A stretch of DNA of 25,584 nucleotides, from positions 1-25,584 of the forward strand of contig JAJDEH010000345.1 of NCBI GenBank assembly GCA_029259935.1. Reading direction: 5' to 3'. Both the position numbers and the translations under genes were made by a program. The notes beneath the pieces are model-generated. The model made no database searches. It was given only the letters and a program-made list of their open reading frames with translations, and was not told the origin of the DNA. Numbering within the stretch: position 1 is the stretch's first letter; each line of letters opens with the position of its first letter. This document shows, piece by piece, positions 22,108 through 25,584 of the stretch. Origin of the DNA: Planctomycetota bacterium. Lineage in GTDB: Bacteria; Planctomycetota; Planctomycetia; Pirellulales; Pirellulaceae.

Positions 22108-23652
22108 ATGCCCCGATCTATTGCCTCGTGTTTTGATTCGCCGACCGCGGTCGTGGTGTCCATCGTTCTCTTGGCGACTGCCCTGGCCCAGTCGCTCCAG
22201 GCCCAAGATCTTCCCAAGAACGACGCGTCGCCGGGCGATGAAACAACCAAACAAGTCGAACTGCCCAGTGGTACTCCCCCTTGGAAAAAGAAGGCCCAAG
22301 AACCGGGCACCGACGTTCCCGCCGCGCCGCCGTCGTTCCGGGCTGCTCTGTCCAACGTCGATGACAGCGACCTAGCCGGGTTGAAGGATCACGAGCCGCT
22401 CGATCCGGCGGATCCCACGCTAAGAAAAGTGTTCTACCAAATGCCGCGCGTGGGGTTGGATCAGCTTGAACGGTTTGCCGCCGCTAATAACCAGGTCGAC
22501 TTATCGTCGCTGGCCGAGGACCCCGAGTCGCATCGTCTGGTGCTGCTTCCGCTCGCGGGGCGGGTTACCGAAGTCTCGCTCGTCAAGCTGCCGGCGGAGC
22601 TGGCCCGGTATTCCGAATTCGCCCACTATTTCTTAGTTACGTTTACACCCCAGGGCTCGAAAACTTCAGTTCTCATCCACGCGCTGAAGATCCCCAGGGC
22701 CTGGAAGCCAGGACAAGAGTTGAATGAAAAGGCAAGCTGCTTGGCGGCATTCCTGAAAGTCGGTGATTCGCAATTGTTGTTTGCATCACCGCGAATCGCC
22801 TGGCTTCCAGAAAAGGTGAACGACAAGTTGGCCATCACCCAGAGCCTCGTGTTGTTGGCCAAGACCGGCATGGATGTGGGGCTGTTCGATGATGTGCGCG
22901 AACTGAACGGTGAAAGAGTTGGACCGAAGGATAGCGAGTGCTTTTATCAGTTGCTGGCCGCCGCGGGGCGAATTGGCCCCAAACCGCAACTCGGTCAAGA
23001 CATCCCACCGCTGGATTTGGTGCCGGCCCTGTCGGCTCCCAAGACACAGCACGGAAAGCTCGTGATCGTCGAGGGCAATGCTCGGCGCATTACTCGAATC
23101 GCCATCGACGCTCCCTATATCCGCGATCGGCTTGGCATCGATCACTACTTCGAAATCGATGTCTTCATTCCGCTCGGCAACCGCGATATCAAGATCAGCG
23201 GCAAGCAGAAGGACGGCGCGGCTCCGGTGTTTCAAAACAACTATCCGGTGACCGTTTGCGTGCGACAATTGCCAGCAGGGATTGCTGAAGGCAGCGACGT
23301 CAGTCAATCCATTCGGGTCGCTTGCTTCTACTTCAAGCTATGGGCCTATAAGTCACAATTCATTCGCGATTTTGGCGAGGGGTCCCAGCAGGTAAGCCCC
23401 TTGCTGATCGGCTTTGAACCCGAGGTGGTTGAATACGGCCGCATGGTGAACCCTTATTTCGGGGCCGGGTTGGTGGTGGTTATCGTCCTGGCGATGGGAG
23501 GGATCTGGGCCGGACTGTGGTTCACCAAGAAGGGTGACGACAAGTTCTCACGGGACAAGCTGCAGTCGCAATTCGAGGTCGCCAAAGGCAAATCTCTTGA
23601 CGATATGGGCATCGAAGCCAGTGACGGACCAGACTTCAGCGGGTTAGACTAG
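22108..23652 (+). CDS. Membrane protein with two unnamed repeat modules
   Basis: A 514-aa protein of unknown function with a signal peptide or anchor (residues 12-32), one C-terminal membrane helix (449-471) and a short charged tail. Two copies of the upstream neighbour's module are visible. Copy one (about 108-235) reads FYQMPRVG, LPLAGRVTEV, HYFLVTFTP, LIHALKIPRAW, QELNEK and FASPRIAW. Copy two (about 278-440) reads FYQLLAAAGR, LVIVEGNARRITRI, HYFEIDVFIP, VTVCVRQLPAG, FYFKLWAYKSQ and SPLLIGFEP. It lies 18 bp after its neighbour in the same operon. The TAG stop (23650-23652) is inside the left end of the inverted-repeat element at 23649, so the original C-terminus may have been different. 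Confidence 0.82.
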   Translation: MPRSIASCFDSPTAVVVSIVLLATALAQSLQAQDLPKNDASPGDETTKQVELPSGTPPWKKKAQEPGTDVPAAPPSFRAALSNVDDSDLAGLKDHEPLDPADPTLRKVFYQMPRVGLDQLERFAAANNQVDLSSLAEDPESHRLVLLPLAGRVTEVSLVKLPAELARYSEFAHYFLVTFTPQGSKTSVLIHALKIPRAWKPGQELNEKASCLAAFLKVGDSQLLFASPRIAWLPEKVNDKLAITQSLVLLAKTGMDVGLFDDVRELNGERVGPKDSECFYQLLAAAGRIGPKPQLGQDIPPLDLVPALSAPKTQHGKLVIVEGNARRITRIAIDAPYIRDRLGIDHYFEIDVFIPLGNRDIKISGKQKDGAAPVFQNNYPVTVCVRQLPAGIAEGSDVSQSIRVACFYFKLWAYKSQFIRDFGEGSQQVSPLLIGFEPEVVEYGRMVNPYFGAGLVVVIVLAMGGIWAGLWFTKKGDDKFSRDKLQSQFEVAKGKSLDDMGIEASDGPDFSGLD

Positions 23653-23778
23653 TGCTTTGTCACAGCTAAGAACTAGGATTAGTTGAGTTCGCCAGGGGTG
23701 CCACTGGCGTCTCGCCAGTGGACGCTACGAGTACGGGCAAGATGCCCGAGGCACCCTAGAGCTGTGACAAAGTACTAG
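23649..23778. repeat. 130-bp MITE-like inverted-repeat element
   Basis: The ends 23649-23667 (CTAGTGCTTTGTCACAGCT) and 23760-23778 are inverted copies with one mismatch. Inside is a perfect nine-base hairpin (23701-23709 with 23713-23721, three-base loop), extended by GGGTGCC/GGCACCC pairing (23696-23702 with 23750-23756 as an alternative fold), and GGGCA/TGCCC. No reading frame is present. Size, terminal inverted repeats and non-coding core fit a miniature inverted-repeat transposable element. It supplies the stop codon of the gene on its left and may also serve as its transcription terminator. Confidence 0.8.
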
Positions 23779-23861
23779 CGAGACGATCGCTCGGACCAAT
23801 GCGAGCCATCCCTCGGATCCAACTACCCGCTTCCGTTGCCGCTGAGCCTTGAGGAGACACC

Positions 23862-24992
23862 ATGAATCGCAGTGCCACGTCGATATTGATTTTGTTGCTA
23901 ACCGCGGCGTGTTGTTTCGCGCCATGTTGTACCCCGGCGTCCGGCGAACCGTTGACGATCGACGAAAGTTTGACCATCGACACCGTTGCCGGCACCGGAC
24001 AACCGGGCGATAACGGCGACGCGGGTGAAGCGGTCAAGATCAACGTCGGCGATCCGTTCGGAGTCGAAGTTGGCCCCGACGGCGCGCTGTACATTACCGA
24101 AGTGCGAAATCACCGCGTTCGCCGGCTGGACCTCAAAACGGGCAAACTTAACACGGTCGCCGGCTGCGGTTCGAAGGGCTATTCGGGCGACGGCGGACCG
24201 GCGATCGACGCGAAGCTAAACGAACCCTATGAAGTTCGGTTCGATGGCGACGGGAACATGTTCTTCGTGGAAATGCAGAATCACCTCGTTCGTCGAGTGG
24301 ACGCGAAGACGAACATCATCACCACGGTGGCTGGTACGGGAAACGCTGGTTACAGCGGAGATGGCGGGCCGGCGGCCAAGGCCACATTTCGTAGGCCACA
24401 CAGTATCGCCCTGGATGGCCAGGGCGGTTTGTATGTGGCCGACATTGGCAATCACCGAATACGGCGTATTGATCTGAAAACAGGTTTGGTCGAGTCCATC
24501 GCGGGCAGCCGCGAGCGAAAACTTCCGACCGACGGACAAAAGGCGTTGGGGAATCCGATCCTCGGCCCGCGAGCCCTGTTCATCGACGGCAATACCATGT
24601 GGATCGCGCTGCGCGAGGGTCATAGTGTGTGGAAGATGGACCTGAAGGACGGAATTCTGCGGCACGTCGCCGGGACTGGCGAGCGGGGGTTTGCCGGCGA
24701 CGGCGGCTCGGCGAAGCAAGCGACATTCAACGGTCCCAAAGGGATCGCGGCCGGTCCGCGGGGCAATATCTATGTGGTGGATACCGAGAACCAGGCGATT
24801 CGCAAGATCGACCCTCGGTCAGGCCTAGTCACTACGATCGCCGGCAGCGGGCCTGCCCATGCCGGCGGGAAAGGCGATGGGGCAGCGGCCACGCGGGCAC
24901 AACTGAATCGTCCGCATGGTGTCGCCATTGGCGGGGATGGGACGGTCTACATCGGCGACACATTGAATCATCGTGTCCGCCGGGTTAAATAG
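23862..24992 (+). CDS. Secreted NHL-repeat beta-propeller protein
   Basis: A 376-aa exported protein. A signal peptide (about 1-28; ILILLLTAACCFA) is followed by six NHL-type repeats of about 55 residues, at roughly 41, 98, 155, 213, 269 and 326. Each has the form TVAGTG.xGYSGDGGPA, P.GV..D..G.LYV.D..NHRIRR.D..TG; the fourth is the most divergent. Six such blades would close into one beta-propeller, a binding platform rather than a known enzyme. The ATG has GAGGAG five bases upstream, one of the better ribosome sites here. The PSCyt1 gene follows after 122 bp, with its own possible promoter, so joint transcription is uncertain. Confidence 0.92.
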   Translation: MNRSATSILILLLTAACCFAPCCTPASGEPLTIDESLTIDTVAGTGQPGDNGDAGEAVKINVGDPFGVEVGPDGALYITEVRNHRVRRLDLKTGKLNTVAGCGSKGYSGDGGPAIDAKLNEPYEVRFDGDGNMFFVEMQNHLVRRVDAKTNIITTVAGTGNAGYSGDGGPAAKATFRRPHSIALDGQGGLYVADIGNHRIRRIDLKTGLVESIAGSRERKLPTDGQKALGNPILGPRALFIDGNTMWIALREGHSVWKMDLKDGILRHVAGTGERGFAGDGGSAKQATFNGPKGIAAGPRGNIYVVDTENQAIRKIDPRSGLVTTIAGSGPAHAGGKGDGAAATRAQLNRPHGVAIGGDGTVYIGDTLNHRVRRVK

Positions 24993-25049
24993 GTGGCGGC
25001 TTCCCGTAATCCGCTCTCGAAAAAACCTCCCCCAGCCAATCTGGTTTGC

Positions 25050-25077
25050 TTGGCACGCATGGTGCGCGGTTTAATAT
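25050..25077 (+). promoter_or_regulatory. Possible promoter of PSCyt1 gene
   Basis: TTGGCA (25050-25055) and TAATAT (25072-25077) are separated by 16 bases, about 37 bases before the ATG at 25115. The -35 box is close to consensus, while the -10 box matches only four of six positions. Confidence 0.35.
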
Positions 25078-25114
25078 AGAGTGAACCTCCACAATAAGCC
25101 CCCCAGAAGTCATC

Positions 25115-25584
25115 ATGCCCCTTCGATGTCTGTCGATCCTGATTCTGACTTGCTTGCCCACCTGGATGTTGGCTGACGAGGGACAGCCCAAGAATGCCGC
25201 CCGAATCAACTTCGGCCAGCAAATTCGACCGATCCTGGCCGACAACTGTTTTACCTGCCACGGACCCGATTCCGAGAACCGCGAAACCGACCTGCGGTTG
25301 GACACGCGCGACGGTGCGTTTGTCGATTTGGGCGGGCATCAGGCGGTGACACCGGGCGCCGCCGCCAAAAGCGAGTTGTATCGGCGAATTACCAGTGACG
25401 ACGCCGACCAGCGGATGCCGCCACCCGATCAGGTGCGGCAACTAACCAAAGAACAGGTCGCGCTCATCAAACGTTGGATCGACGAAGGGGCGCAGTGGGA
25501 CGACCACTGGGCGTTCGTTCCAGCTCGGCGGCCCGAGTTGCCCGCCGACATGGATCGGCCCTGGCTGCGTAACGGGATCGAGCA
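25115..25584 (+). CDS. PSCyt1-type cytochrome c protein, 3' truncated by window
   Basis: The first 156 residues of a protein that continues past the window. A signal peptide (about 1-20; LSILILTCLPTWMLA) precedes the planctomycete cytochrome c domain: FGQQIRPILADNCFTCHGPD with the haem-binding CFTCH, LRLDTRDGAF, SELYRRI, RMPPPDQ (probable axial Met region), LIKRWIDEGAQWDDHWAFVP. In this family the domain is normally followed by DUF1549 and DUF1553, making a protein of 700 to 1100 aa, often beside a DUF1501 gene; the rest cannot be seen here. It is presumed to be an envelope-located electron-transfer protein. Confidence 0.93.
   Translation, partial: MPLRCLSILILTCLPTWMLADEGQPKNAARINFGQQIRPILADNCFTCHGPDSENRETDLRLDTRDGAFVDLGGHQAVTPGAAAKSELYRRITSDDADQRMPPPDQVRQLTKEQVALIKRWIDEGAQWDDHWAFVPARRPELPADMDRPWLRNGIE

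Overview
The window reads as chromosomal DNA of a planctomycete, probably of the Pirellulales/Rhodopirellula type. Several protein families that are strongly enriched in that phylum occur together: a DUF1501 protein, the start of a PSCyt1 (planctomycete cytochrome c) protein, an SHD1-tailed membrane protein, a serine/threonine-kinase-like protein with an Ala/Pro-rich linker, a DUF6655-like lipoprotein, an NHL-repeat secreted protein and a planctomycete-type lipoate ligase. Shine-Dalgarno sequences are mostly weak, genes are loosely packed on both strands, and I see no rRNA, tRNA or CRISPR array. Taxonomy is inferred from family content only.

Layout. 1-4181 (minus strand): an 84-bp inverted repeat, a 709-aa SHD1 membrane protein, about 630 bp of repeat-like non-coding DNA, and a DUF1501 protein. 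4434-6536 (plus): NIPSNAP-like protein, GNAT acetyltransferase, a glutamine-amidotransferase-like gene cut off by a VIPAQAGI/REP-type repeat, then an 86-aa protein followed by a broken HNH endonuclease gene. 6561-6845: a second copy of that repeat, next to a 74-bp module also found at 2525-2598. 6924-9136 (minus): a soluble histidine kinase downstream of a HTH-receiver protein, with a good sigma-70-like promoter at 9382-9409. 9608-16168 (plus): lipoprotein, 1004-aa membrane pseudokinase, 743-aa zinc-ribbon/secretin-N-domain-like membrane protein. 16185-16691 (minus): second GNAT protein. 17050-18928 (plus): exported cysteine hydrolase of the isochorismatase fold and a lipoate-protein ligase. 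18937-20163 (minus): exported TlpA-type thioredoxin. 20561-23652 (plus): two adjacent membrane proteins sharing a repeated module. 23649-23778: a 130-bp element with terminal inverted repeats. 23862 to the end (plus): NHL beta-propeller protein and a truncated PSCyt1 cytochrome.

Most proteins here are exported or membrane anchored, so the window is largely envelope biology. The parts that look least described are the 20561-23652 gene pair built from copies of one unnamed module, and the pseudokinase plus zinc-ribbon/secretin-N-domain pair (10696-16168), where both proteins put similar extracytoplasmic domains behind different cytoplasmic heads. The 5323-6845 stretch is a decayed, repeat-invaded patch: one truncated gene, one gene with a stop and a frameshift, and two related inverted-repeat elements within 1.5 kb. 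No defence island or classical mobile element with a transposase is visible.
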